From: Nesterenkonia pannonica
GTDB taxonomy: Bacteria > Actinomycetota > Actinomycetes > Actinomycetales > Micrococcaceae
Assembly (NCBI RefSeq): GCF_019575955.1
Contig: NZ_CP080575.1
Location: 2,635,454-2,699,453 of the forward strand
Direction of reading: 5' to 3'
DNA: 64,000 bases
The first letter of the stretch is position 1. The number at the start of each line of letters is the position of its first letter. The notes beneath the pieces were generated by a model. That model was not told where the DNA came from, did not search any database, and was given only the letters and a program-made list of their open reading frames with translations. The translations under genes and the position numbers were made by a program. This document shows, one piece after another, positions 53,623 to 62,707 of the stretch.

Positions 53623-54422
53623 TCAGCCGCGGCTCTCAGCGCGCTCGCCGCCCATGGGCACCTCGAGGGCCGAGAAGGAGTAGGAGGCCACGGGCCGAGG
53701 AATCGAATGCGGGTCCCCGGGGCCTCGTCCTGGATGGCGGAGAGCTCGGCGCCCAGGTCCTCGATGCGGTCCGCGCGAAGCAGACAGGCTGCCGAGAGCA
53801 CGCGCACGAGCCCCTTCGCGTGCTGAGCGCTGGTGTACTCCTGAAGCTCCGAGCTGTGCTGGGCGATTCGCTGCCGATAGTCGGGGTAGAGACGGTCGGC
53901 GGCCTGGTCCGTCAGCTGCTTCTGCAGCTTCTCCAGGCGCTTCTCCAGCAGCCGACGCACGCCTGCGGGCCTGGACTCCATCTCCTCACGGAGCTGAGCG
54001 ACCGACGGGTCGTCCTGAGCGAACTCGTCCGGGTCGAGGCTGATCTCGACGCGGAGCTCCGAGGAGCCCTCCAGCTCATCGAGCCGAGTGCGCAGCTCGT
54101 CCCCAGCGCTGTTCAGCCAGGCCTGAAGCTGGTCGTCGGCCGTGGCGCCGCCGTCCTCGTCCGGTCGGACGATGACGTTGAAGGAGACCGGCAGCACACT
54201 GGCCGCGCTGCTCCAGCACGCCTCCACGACGTCGCTGTGCTGGAGCACCCACCGCTTCACGTCGTCATCCGGACCTTCGTACGGGGCCGCGTCGTGGGTG
54301 TGCACCACCGCCGCGACTCCCGAGGGTGCGCTCACGATGTGGAGGTCAGCACCGTTGATTCCCCTCTCTTCGGGAAGCGGGCTGTTTACCGGGACCAGGG
54401 CGTAGATGTACAGGGTCCTCAT
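53623..54422 (-). CDS. gvpL: Gas vesicle protein GvpL/GvpF family (distal copy)
   Basis: Accessory protein for gas vesicle assembly. MRTLYIYALVP..SPLPEERGINGADLHIVSAPSG, VLPVSFNVIVRPDEDGG, and RLYPDYRQRIAQHSSELQEYTSAQ form the GvpL/F pattern; the end GPWPPYSFSALEVPMGGERAE matches the family's terminal G-PWPPYSF motif. Slip near 53685. GTTTAC at 54384-54389 encodes VNS where AGS is expected. Last gene of the cluster, 3 bp after gvpK, before the ThrE exporter. Confidence 0.92.
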
Positions 54423-54424
54423 AG

Positions 54425-54748
54425 TCAGCCGGATCCTCTCTCGGTCTCGTCGGCCCACTGCTGCGGGTTGATGAGCTTTCCCACGACCTCATCGACGACT
54501 TCGTCCAGACCGCGGTGCAGGTCCGAGACGGAGCCGGTGATGCCGTGATCGGCTTTGATCTGGTCCATCGCCTCATCGAGCTCCAGCAGTGCTTCGCCGA
54601 GGCGGTTCTGCTCCTCCTCCGTGAGGTCACCGCCTTCCATGCGTCGCACCGCCTGGGTCTCCAGCGCCTCCTGAATGACTTCGACCAGGGTGACGACGAG
54701 CGTGAGCACGCCGTGCTTCAGGCTTTCTTCGTCAACCTGCAGCGCCAT
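54425..54748 (-). CDS. gvpK: Gas vesicle protein GvpK
   Basis: Intact. Family core VLTLVVTLVEVIQEALETQAVRRMEGGDLTEEEQNRLGEALLELDEAM: the ErQA.RRmegG.Lt..E..rLG block is diagnostic of GvpK, needed for vesicle formation. GGAGGT 6 bp before the ATG is a strong ribosome site. Its start overlaps the gvpS stop by 17 bp. The C-terminus DEVVDEVVGKLINPQQWADETERGSG is longer and more acidic than in short GvpK proteins. Confidence 0.95.
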   Translation of the reverse strand: MALQVDEESLKHGVLTLVVTLVEVIQEALETQAVRRMEGGDLTEEEQNRLGEALLELDEAMDQIKADHGITGSVSDLHRGLDEVVDEVVGKLINPQQWADETERGSG

Positions 54749-55700
54749 CGCCTACCTCCTTCGCCTCGGTGCTCCACTCGGTGAGGTGCTCCCTCCAGCG
54801 CTCCGGGTGGGACGATGCCAGGCGGAGCACGGAGTGGGATGTCTCCACCACCAGGATCTCACTCTCATCGGTCGGGTTGGACCGGCGCTCGAGCGCGACG
54901 GACAGCACATCCGCCGGATCCAGCCGCACGGAGGCCCGGGAATCCATCGGCGATCTCCAGGTGAGCTCCGTCCTTCCGGACGCCGAATCCGCGCCCAGCG
55001 TCGCGCGTCCCCGCGCCAGGTGGTGCTGTTCGCCAGTGTCTCCAGGTACCAGACGTGCCCGCTCATCCGGGGAGTGGCTGCCTGATCCGGCAGCAGGCTC
55101 TTCGAGCTCCGGGGCGCACCGATGCTCTCCTGAACGAGGCTGGCGAGCCGTTGCGGATCGGCGGCTGAGAGGGTGGCCTCGCTGCCTCCCTCAGTCCGTA
55201 CGAGCAGCCGCGTCCGGGCTTCGCCCCCAATCGACGCGTCCTCGAACGGCTCGATGCTCTCGATCGCTGTGAGGGGCGCCTCCCAAAGCGTCTCCGCGGG
55301 ATCGCGGCGATGGATGAGGAGCCGCTCGGTCGTCACATACGCCCTGCCGGGGCGCCAGGTCCGATGGAAGCCTGGTAGTGGCTGGCGGCCATGGCTGCGA
55401 TGACCTCTTCGTCCGGGCCCATGGCCAGGTGCTTCGCCAACGACTTCTGCACCCACGCGCGCGTCTGGTCGTCCCACTGCCGCATCATGCCGTACTCGAG
55501 CATCGTCTCAATGCCGGCGATGGTCGCCCGCAGATTGACGCCGATCAGCGGGATGTCGGCCACGGAGATGATGAGGTCCAGATTGAGGTGGACCCCTTGT
55601 TCAGGAGGACCTCGAGGAGGTCGGGCAGGGTGGCATTGGGATCGCGGGTGGGCTCCATGGCCGACCGGTCCGCGTCAGCCGTCGAATGTGGCTGCTTCAC
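54732..55700 (-). CDS. gvpS: GvpA/J-related gas vesicle protein (GvpS) with large C-terminal extension
   Basis: The N-terminal third is a GvpA-like fold: TLPDLLEVLLNKG..HLNLDLIISVADIPLIGVNLRATIAGIETMLEYGMM. After a slip near 55365 the chain continues with two similar beta-rich blocks: GRAYVTTERLLIHRRDP ... TRLLVRTEGGSEATLSAADPQRLASLV, and VRLDPADVLSVALERRSN ... ESEILVVETSHSVLRLASSHPERW. Each resembles a bacterial PH-like domain. Slips also near 55590 and 54985. The total of about 320 residues is far longer than a plain GvpA-family protein. Position between gvpJ and gvpK matches GvpS in streptomycetes. Confidence 0.78.
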
Positions 55701-55708
55701 AGCGCTGC

Positions 55709-56176
55709 CTACTCGGCGCTGCGGGCTGAGAGCGACTCCTCTTCGGCGTCCTCACCCGTCGTCTCGGGAAGCGGCTCGCCCTCGTCGCTCTCGAGCTCTT
55801 CGGCGCCGCTCTGCTCCAGGCTGCGCGCGTAGGCGCTCTGCCACCCGCACCATGGGCAGAAGGTGTCCATCAGCTGCTTCAGCGACGCACGCTTCCCGCA
55901 CTCGGGGCAGGTGTCCTTCTCCTCCATGGCTTCCTGCCATGCGGCCGTCTCACGGTCCGTTCCCGCGGGGAAGTCCAGACCGAACTTCGCTGCGGTTTCG
56001 AAGGAGGCGAGGGCCGCACGGATGCGGATTCCGAGAAGCTCCACCCCGGCGACTGAAACCATGATGTCTGCGTTGAGGACCAGGCCCTTGTCCAGGAGGG
56101 TCTCCACGACCTGCATCAGCGTTCCTTCGCGGTCCCGCTGCGGTTCCATCGCCTTGCCGGGCTGTCTCGTCGCCAT
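55709..56176 (-). CDS. gvpJ: GvpJ-type minor gas vesicle protein with zinc ribbon
   Basis: Intact 155-residue protein. GvpA-like domain TLMQVVETLLDKGLVLNADIMVSVAGVELLGIRIRAALASFETAAKFGLDFP; then a Cys4 element, DTCPECGKRASLKQLMDTFCPWCGWQSA, which looks like a zinc ribbon; and an acidic tail (EELESDEGEPLPETTGEDAEEE). Plain GvpJ proteins are mostly the first part. The start follows the gvpO stop by 55 bp, and its stop is 8 bp before the gvpS GTG. Confidence 0.92.
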   Translation of the reverse strand: MATRQPGKAMEPQRDREGTLMQVVETLLDKGLVLNADIMVSVAGVELLGIRIRAALASFETAAKFGLDFPAGTDRETAAWQEAMEEKDTCPECGKRASLKQLMDTFCPWCGWQSAYARSLEQSGAEELESDEGEPLPETTGEDAEEESLSARSAE

Positions 56177-56231
56177 AGTGCTCTCCTCAGGGGTAGGTGA
56201 GTGCCGCCGGAGCGGGCACTGGGTCGAATCC

Positions 56232-56766
56232 TCAGCTGGGGCGGCCGCGGACGTAGCGGCTGGTCCTGCTGTAGCCGAGGAGCTCCGCGTCGGGGCTCAG
56301 ACTCACCTCATACTCTGCCAGGAGGTCGGCGGTGTCAGGCACGCGCCTGGACTCCACCACTTCCATGCTCACTGTCCACCCCTCGCTGGTCTTCTGGACT
56401 CCGATGATGGACTCCGGGGTTCGGCCCACGAGGCTCTCGAACTGCTCCCGGGCTTTGCGACTGGCAGCCACCGCCGTCACCTTGGACGACCGCTCGCTGC
56501 CTGATGCCTTCTGAGCCTCGGCGGACTTCTGACCCTCCGAGGACTTCTGCCGCTCGGGCGACCTCTGACTCTCAGTCCGCTCCGACTGGCTGCGGGTGCG
56601 GGCAGTGCCTTTGGCGGCGGTGCCGCTGCTTGAGCTGCTCTTGGTGCTTGAGGACGCAGTGCGCTTCGAGGCGTCGCCCCCGCTCTGCTTGGAGCTCTGC
56701 GAGGAGCTGCTCCGCTTGGCGGGGTCCGCTGGCTGCTCGTGCTCTTCTCTGCTTCGTCTTCACTCA
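56232..56766 (-). CDS. gvpO: Gas vesicle protein GvpO with Ser/Lys-rich N-terminal tail
   Basis: The C-terminal GvpO domain is clear: AAASRKAREQFESLVGRTPESIIGVQKTSEGWTVSMEVVESRRVPDTADLLAEYEVSLSPDAELLGYSRTSRYVRGR. Before it, about 80 residues of low-complexity Ser, Lys, Gln and Arg (for example SSSTKSSSSSGTAAK). The tail is visible in one frame after slips near 56715; its exact length is uncertain. The ATG overlaps the gvpG stop (7 bp). GvpO is required for vesicle gene expression in haloarchaea; here the role is inferred. Confidence 0.9.
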
Positions 56767-57019
56767 TGGGTCCTCCTTGTAGGGTTTCGGCGCTGACTGG
56801 CCTCCATAAGTCGCGCAATGAGCTCTCGCTCCAGCGCTGCGGCCTCGTCCTCGCTCAGCTCTCCAGCATTCCGGGCGTTCTCCACCTCGAGGAGCTGACG
56901 CCGGATGGTGTGCGGATCGTAGTGCTGCTGCTCAGCCTCCTGGGCGATCTGCTCCGCAAGCCACACAGTGCCGCGCAGGGTGCCAGCGGCAGGCCCAGCA
57001 GCGATGTGAACAGCCCCAC
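56760..57019 (-). CDS. gvpG: Gas vesicle protein GvpG
   Basis: Small accessory protein: GLFTSLLGLPLAP-RGTVWLAEQIAQEAEQQHYDPHTIRRQLLEVENARNAGELSEDEAAALERELIARL, which is the GvpG signature (LPLAP.RG..W...QI..EA, then the E-rich coiled helix). Slip near 56975 between LAP and RGT. The GTG start is 3 bp after the gvpF stop. Confidence 0.92.
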
Positions 57020-57021
57020 GG

Positions 57022-57774
57022 CTACACCTCCGGTACGAAGTCATAGGAGCCTGCGGCCCCACCAGGCGGAACCTGAGCCGGGGTGATGCTCCCGGGCGAG
57101 ATCCTCCACAGCCTGCTCGAAGTCCTCGAGCTGACCGTACTCTACGAGGACCGCCGCTTCGACCACATCATCGGGCTGGCGACGGTCATGGATCATCAGA
57201 TCGCTCGTGACCTCCTCCAGCCGGTCGATCACCGGCTCGGCCGCCTCAGGCTGACGCTCCTCGAGCGCCCGCACCATCAGCTCGCCGAGCTGGATCCGCT
57301 GAGGACGCGTCTCATCCTCCGTCGTGCCCGCTATGGCGGCCTGGAGCTCCGCCGCAGCGGGAACCTCCTCGACGATGGCTCGGAGCTCGTCGTCCCGGCT
57401 GAAGGTCACCGTGACGGTGAACTGCGTCCGCCCGGCGACCGACTCGAGCCCAGCGGCATACGCATCCTCGTTGGGCTCCAGGACCTCGGCCTCCACGGCA
57501 TCGGCTCCGGGAATGATGGTGCCGAAGGCCAGCGGAAGGACAGGCCCGGCGGCTGCGAGCGCGTCCAGAAGCTGCGTGTGGGCCAGCAGGTCCGCCGGGG
57601 TCCCCAGCACCTCATCAGGATCCGTCTCGCTGATCACCGCAGCCACTCGCCCATGAGCCACGAGGCGCACGGCACCTCCCTGCACACCCTCGGATGAGGG
57701 CGGCAGCTCGGCATCTGCGGGGACTACGGCGTAGAGATACGTGTCCTGGGGGAATCCCCGGAGGCGTCACTCAT
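57022..57774 (-). CDS. gvpF: Gas vesicle protein GvpF
   Basis: GvpL/F-family assembly factor, placed directly after gvpA as usual. [38 protein letters not shown]; long helical middle [15 protein letters not shown]; and an ending [21 protein letters not shown] typical of GvpF. Slips near 57755 (lost C in a C run) and 57065-57040. The ATG overlaps the gvpA stop (ATGA). GvpF is thought to prevent GvpA aggregation and to line the vesicle tip in other bacteria. Confidence 0.93.
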
Positions 57775-58163
57775 TCAGATCGGCTGCCTGCTCGGGAGCG
57801 GGTGCCCTCTTCCTCTTCGTCGTCGTCGCCTGTGACGGCTTCCTTGAGACCTTCGACGGCACCCTGCGTCTTGTTCTTGGCGCCGCCCTGAGCCATGCCG
57901 CTCATGAGGTCGGGCAGGTCACGTCCGCCCTGGTTGCTGAGGTCCAGCCGGTTGGTGGCCTCTGCGAAGCGCAGGTAAGTGTCGACGCTGGCGATCACGA
58001 TGCGCGCGTCGATGGTGAGCACCTCGATGCCCACCAGAGAGACCCGGACATATGCGTCGATGACCAGACCTTTGTCGAGGATGATCTCGACGACGTCCGC
58101 CAGCGAGCTGGAGGAGGGGCGGTCAACGTAGCTCCCTTGGGAGCGCGATGTTCCTACACTCAT
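57771..58163 (-). CDS. gvpA: Gas vesicle major structural protein GvpA
   Basis: Intact 130 residues. [58 protein letters not shown] is canonical GvpA, the hydrophobic rib protein that forms the vesicle wall ([30 protein letters not shown]). It carries a C-terminal extension of about 55 mostly polar, acidic residues ([20 protein letters not shown]), whereas minimal GvpA is about 70 long. It is the third gene of the cluster, after the SRPBCC gene (64-bp gap). Confidence 0.97.
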   Translation of the reverse strand: MSVGTSRSQGSYVDRPSSSSLADVVEIILDKGLVIDAYVRVSLVGIEVLTIDARIVIASVDTYLRFAEATNRLDLSNQGGRDLPDLMSGMAQGGAKNKTQGAVEGLKEAVTGDDDEEEEGTRSRAGSRSE

Positions 58164-58227
58164 TTCGATTACCTACTTTCACAGTTCGGCTCAGGGGTCC
58201 CTGAGCACATTGGGTTTCGGCCGCTTC

Positions 58228-59373
58228 TCAGTCTTCTTCCTCCGCTGGAGCCTCTTCCTCGGCGGGCTCTACGTCCTCTTCGTCCTCGGCAGGAGCGTCA
58301 TCCTCCTCAGCGACGGGCTCCTCCTCGACGTCCTCAGGAGTAAGCTCTTCCTCGGGCTCGGCCTCATCCTCAGGTGCCGGTTCCTCCTCGACGTCCTCAG
58401 GCTCGGCCTCATCCTCGGGGGCGGGCTCCTCGTCGACGTCCTCAGGCTCCTCCTCGGCGTACTGCTCCTCAGACTCCTCGGCGGGGACGTCCTCCTCGCC
58501 GCCTTCATCCTCCGGGGCGGTGTCCTGCTCGGATTCGGCGCTCTCGTCCTCGGCCGCCTCAGACGCTGCCTCCTGCTCCTGCTCCACTGCTTCCTCGTGG
58601 GACTGCACGAGCTCTCCGTCGCGGATCTCCCGCGCCATCCCTCGACAGAGTCGGGGTCCTGGATGACTTCGGTCATCACGTGATGGACGAAGAACTTCAG
58701 CTCGAGCCTGAACCGGCGGCCGACTGCTCGCCAGAGATTTCCGGTGCGCTCCACGAACCCTTGCGGGTGGTACTCGCCGATGGTGAGCATGCGGGTGAGC
58801 GTGGGCGTCACTTCGTGGAAGGACACGCTGCCGCTGATGCTGCCCTTCTCCCCGTGGATGACCACACGATGTGCGAGTCAGCCACCTGTTCGGTGATGGT
58901 CGCCTCCCAGGTTCTGTGGGAGAGGAAGACCTGTCCCTTGAAGCTGAGCTTGGTGTCGTCCACACGCTCGACGTTCTCAACCTTCCTCATGAAGGTGGGC
59001 CAGTCCTCGAACTGGGTGAACGCGTTGTACGCGACGTGGAGAGGGACTCCGATGTCGGTCCACTCCACGATGTTGATGAACTTCTTTCCGGAGGAGGAGC
59101 TCGAGGACCCGGACCCCCGGGCAGCGCGTCCTTCACCTTCGCCTGGGCTCCCGACGCCACGCCTGATGCTGCGGCGGAGACCGGCGACTTCCCTTCGGCC
59201 ATCTTCTCCGCGCCTGCCTTGACGCCTTCTCCTGCGGCACCTCCGCCGCTTTCGATCCGCTCGGCGAAGTCGTCGACGCGGTCGCTCACGGAATTGATGG
59301 CTTTGCGTCCGAGGGCCTGTGCGTAGTCACCCAGCTGGGACTTCAGCCCTCCGAGCATGTCCTGATCGCTCAT
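58228..59373 (-). CDS. SRPBCC-fold protein with long acidic tail (gas vesicle cluster, GvpZ position)
   Basis: N-terminal helical/Ala-Gly region (LKSQLGDYAQALGRKAINSVSDRVDDFAERIES), then a START/SRPBCC-like domain: SGKKFINIVEWTDIGVPLHVAYNAFTQFEDWPTFMRKVENVER and QVFLSHRTWEATITEQVADSHIVW. The last about 110 residues are almost pure Glu, Asp, Ala and Pro. Slips near 59115, 58865 and 58640. Similar cyclase-like genes occur at this position in streptomycete gas vesicle clusters (called gvpZ); function unknown. The ATG overlaps the upstream gene's stop. Confidence 0.82.
58230..58560 (-). repeat. Repetitive Glu/Pro coding tract
   Basis: This part of the SRPBCC gene encodes near-identical acidic units PEDVEEEPAPEDEAE at least twice, followed by shorter variants (PEDVEEEPVAEEDDAPAE). 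On the DNA this is a run of imperfect repeats of about 45 bp, prone to slippage. Confidence 0.7.
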
Positions 59374-60041
59374 TTCTTAGCCCCTGGCTCTTGGATGCGG
59401 TCGATTTCCCGGCGTTGGACGACTTGCGCGTCGTGCTGCCGGTGCCGCTCTTGGCACGCGAGTTCGAACGGCTTCCGGAGCTGCCCGAGCGCGCCCTGCT
59501 CTGTGAGCTGCTGGAAGACTTCCTGCTCGAGGAGGCGGACCCCGTGCCGGACTTCGCCGTGGAGCGGCTGCGCTGCGAGGAGGACCTCTTCGCCGCGGGC
59601 TTCTCCTCCTCCTCGGATGAGGAGTCGTCAGCCTGGGGCTCCTCGGCCTCCTGCTGCTCCGGCTCGCTCGATTCGCTCTCCATCGCTCCTCGGAACCCTC
59701 TGGTTCAGCCTCCGCAGGCTCCTCAGCCGCGGATTCTTCCTCGCCGGAGTCAGGGCTCTTCTGCTTCAGCGAGGAATTGATGCTCTCGGTCTGCTGCTCA
59801 AGTCGGGAGCCGACCTGGCTCAGACCGGCTGATGCGACTCCCTGCACCGAACTGGCCAGACGGCCAAGTTCGGGTGAGCCCTCTCGAGGGAGCCCAACGC
59901 TTTGCTGATCTCTTCGCGCTGGCTGTACAGCTTGGAGCCGCCGACCGTCGCTGCGACGGTCAGAGCAAGTTTGAGCTTCTTGCCTCGGCCCAGCATGTAG
60001 CCGCCGAGCAGAAGTCCTGCAACTTTCGCTTTGTTGCCCAT
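59370..60041 (-). CDS. Gas vesicle cluster membrane-proximal protein with basic Ser-rich tail (GvpY-like position)
   Basis: Short hydrophobic/basic start KAKVAGLLLGGYMLGRGKKLKLALTVAATVGGSKL, then a helical middle (SKALGS ... GVASAGLSQVGSRLEQQTESINSSLKQK), an acidic patch (EEESAAEEPAEAEPE), and a Ser/Arg/Lys tail with many Ser-Ser and Arg/Lys pairs (SSSRKSSSSSQSRARSGS). Slips near 59870, 59695 and 59385. It is the first gene of the operon. Named only by position relative to streptomycete clusters; I cannot assign a function from homology. Confidence 0.62.
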
Positions 60042-60281
60042 AGATTTCCCTCCGTCATGCGCTGACCAGCGCTAGGAACCTGCGTGAAGTGTTCTGGATT
60101 ACATCTTTCCGACACGCTAGGGGCGTCAGCTGGAACAAAACATGAGGTTTTCTGATCGCCACGTGGATGCGCCGCGGCCAGTATCCTGGGCTCTGCACAG
60201 GAAGAATCATGGCCTGAAGAACACCCGGGAACCCACGATGAGGCACATGACCCCGTTCTCGAGCGGAGGAGGAGCATCACC

Positions 60282-60861
60282 ATGAGCGGCATCCACCCCC
60301 AAGACCTGCTCCAGGTGCAGGACGCTGCGGAGCAGACCGTGCTGATCGACGTCCGATCGGCCGCAGAGTTCGAGAGTGTGCGCATTCCCGGCTCGCACAG
60401 CCTTCCTCTGGACCTCCTGCAGCAGAGGCCTGACGCGGTGGCAGCGAACCTTCCCGCCGGAAGTGTGCTGCTCTGCCAATCCGGCGTGCGCAGCCAGCAG
60501 GCGCTGACTGCGGTCTCGGCAGCGGGAGGGGCGACGCGCAGGTGCTCGTCGGAGGCATCAATGCGTATGAGGACGCCGGGGAAGCTCCTCCGCGGTCGCA
60601 GCACCTGGTCCATGGAGCGCCAAGTGCGGATGGCCGCGGGCAGCCTGGTGGCGGCTAGGCGTGCTGGGAGGTCGCCTCATCCATCCGAAGCTCACATGGC
60701 TTTCGTTCGGGGTGGGCTCCGGCCTCATCTTCGCCGCCGCATCGAACACCTGCGGCATGGCATACGCGCTCAGCCGCATGCCGTGGAACAGAGCCGAGAG
60801 GGTGCCCACCCTCGACTCCGCCCTCGCGAGCATCGCCGAGACGCCGCCCTCGACTCCCTGA
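60282..60861 (+). CDS. Rhodanese domain fused to DUF2892 membrane segment
   Basis: N-terminal rhodanese domain: ISP-like start SGIHPQDLLQVQ, TVLIDVRSAAEFESVRIPGS, and the active-site loop LLCQSGVRSQQA with the persulfide-forming Cys; VLVGGINAYEDAG follows. Then WSMERQVRMAAGSLV and LLGGRLIHPKLTWLSFGVGSGLIFAAASNTCGMAYALSRMPWNR, a typical DUF2892 helical pair. Such fusions act in sulfane-sulfur handling. Slips near 60530 and 60654-60660; the latter is GCTAGGC where GCCGGC restores SLVAAGVLGG. It is followed by a CstR-like repressor gene. Confidence 0.88.
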
Positions 60862-60922
60862 ACCGATCGGCGCTCACGGCCGCGCATCGGGAACGCCGCC
60901 GGGACGGCTTCGAAGAGGACAC

Positions 60923-60944
60923 GCGTGGCAGGATGCTGCCACGC
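60923..60944. promoter_or_regulatory. Perfect 9-bp hairpin between rhodanese and CstR-like genes
   Basis: GCGTGGCAG (60923-60931) pairs with CTGCCACGC (60936-60944) around GATG. It may be a terminator for the rhodanese gene or a dyad operator for the CsoR-type repressor encoded 60 bp downstream. Confidence 0.5.
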
Positions 60945-61003
60945 AGGGCTCGTGGGATCATTGTGCTCCCCACGGCCGTTCCACAATCTCCGGAGGATCA
61001 TCG

Positions 61004-61281
61004 GTGCGCAGCGCAGACGCAGAGACCCAGCGCAAGATCGTCAACAGGCTTAAGCGCGCCCGAGGTCAGCTCGACTCGGTGATCAGCGCGGTGGAGGGCG
61101 GCGGCTCCTGCCGCGATGTGGTCACCCAGCTCGCTGCGGTATCCACCGCCCTGGACCGGTAGGCTTTCTGGTGGTCTCGGGCGCGATGCAGTACTGCATC
61201 GCTGAGCCTGATAAGGCAGCTGAGGACGAGGACGGGCTGACCGTCGAGGAGTTGGAGAAGCTGTTCCTCACCCTGTCTTGA
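61004..61281 (+). CDS. CsoR/RcnR-family repressor, CstR-like
   Basis: Helical DUF156 repressor: [56 protein letters not shown]. The two Cys align with the metal/sulfur ligands of CsoR, but the His four residues before the second Cys is Ala here, as in the persulfide sensor CstR. The adjacent rhodanese gene supports a sulfane-sulfur role. One slip at 61159-61164 where GTAGGC replaces the GCCGGC of RAGF. GTG start with CGGAGGA 6 bp before it. Confidence 0.85.
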
Positions 61282-61409
61282 GCTCCCGTCGTCGAAGCAG
61301 GGCAGCCGCACGCCCGGTTGCGCCCAGACTGCCTCGACAGGGTGCGAACACAATGCGCATCGAGCTCCCGCCGCGAGCTTGCGGAGGACGCTAGACTCAG
61401 TTGCGACGC

Positions 61410-62540
61410 ATGAGCCTGGCGCCCTTTTGTGCCTCAGACCCGGGGAGACTGGATGTTCGAGCTGTGAGGAGAGCCCCTTCAGCTGCGACCGACGGCGAGT
61501 CCGGGTCCCGCATTCAGGCTCTGGACGCCGCCCGAGGGCTGGCCATAGTCGGCATGATCGCAGTCAACGTGGGGCCCCTCGACGGCACATCGTTCTGGGA
61601 CTCGCTCTACCGTCTCCCCACGGACGGGCATCTCTCCTCTTCATCGTCCTGGGCGGCATCGGCTTCACACTCATCACCCGCCGGGCGAGGTCCGGTCACC
61701 TCAGGATCCCCTGGGGAACGTTCCTGTATCGCAGCGGCCTCCTGCTGCTCCTCGGCCTGCTGCTCCAAGAGCTGGACCACGGTGTCCGGGTCATCCTGAC
61801 CAGCTATGCCGCTCTCTTTCTTCTGGGACTGCCGCTGGTAAGAGTAAGCAGCAGGGTGCTTCTTGCGCTGGTTACACCAGCGTGGCCCTCGGCCCGTTGG
61901 CATGGATCGTCATTCACGATGACCATCCGACCGGCTTCAAGCGCGAACCGATCACCGCAGACCAGCCCGCCCTTGAGATAGTGGCCGACATCCTGGTGAC
62001 CGGACCCTACCCCGTGGCGGTATGGGCCGCACCCTTTCTGCTGGGCATGTGGCTCGGCCGACTGAACCTGCGGGACCCCCGCGTCAGCCTGCGCCTGATT
62101 GTCTGGGGCGGACTGACAGCCGTGTCCGCCCGCGCTGCATCTGCGCTGCTCATTCGGGCCCTCGGCGAACCGTCCAGCCACAATGACTGGCAGAGGCTGG
62201 TCAGCGATGTCGCCCACTCCGAAATGCCTCTATGGGTGATCGGCGGCACAGGCTCCGCCGTCTTCGTTCTCGGCCTCTGTCTCAGAGTTCCGACGTGGAA
62301 TCGGCCCTGGCTGTCTCCCCTCACCTCACTGGGGCGTCTCGCGCTGACCGCCTACGCAGCGCACCTGGTGGTGCTGGCCCTGCTCGTGAGACCAGGCCCT
62401 GAGGGACTTGCGGCTGGGGCCGCCGCGACTGCGCTGCTGTGCGGCGCGCTCATGCTCTTTGCCGTGATCTGGCTGCGCGTGATGCAGAGGGGCCTCTCGA
62501 AGCGCTGCTCAGGCTCCCGAGACAGGCCAAGGCCCCATAG
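61410..62540 (+). CDS. DUF418/HGSNAT-like membrane protein
   Basis: Acyltransferase-like membrane protein. RIQALDAARGLAIVGMIAVNVGPLDGTSFWDSLYRLPHGRASLLFIVLGGIGFTLI is typical of the heparan-alpha-glucosaminide N-acetyltransferase/DUF418 group. The C-terminal DUF418 helix-rich part includes WLSPLTSLGRLALTAYAAHLVVLALL. About ten helices. Slips near 61635, 61885 and 62497. ATG 61410 is used, although TTG 61401 is possible. Substrate unknown. Confidence 0.83.
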
Positions 62541-62567
62541 CACCCCGCGCGGCAGGACTCGAAGAAA

Positions 62568-62610
62568 CAGGCTGCGGAGGCCGCACGGACGGCCGGAAAG
62601 AAGCAGCCTG
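62568..62610. repeat. Inverted repeat after the DUF418 gene
   Basis: CAGGCTGC (62568-62575) and GCAGCCTG (62603-62610) form an 8-bp stem with a 27-nt loop that itself contains GC-rich dyads. A weak terminator is possible; no T run. Confidence 0.35.
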
Positions 62611-62707
62611 CCGAGCCCAGCCCTCGTCAGGCGACCTAGACACACCGACCGGCTCACCAAGACCGGTGCGGCAGACAGCGCATGCGCACCGACGAAGGCT
62701 TCGCTTG

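Noticed and set aside
51786..54458. An 890-codon open frame joining gvpL to the ThrE-type exporter
   Set aside because: A lost base near 53685 removes the gvpL stop. Both parts have their own starts and family ends, and ThrE has a ribosome site at 53423, so this is two genes.
60042..60281. Search for a promoter of the gas vesicle operon
   Set aside because: No convincing -35/-10 pair or ECF-type motif stood out in the divergent region; transcript start mapping would be needed.
61050..61058. GCTTAAGC-like string in the CstR-like gene
   Set aside because: Here the codons give [10 protein letters not shown], the normal family sequence, so it is probably genuine and not a lesion.
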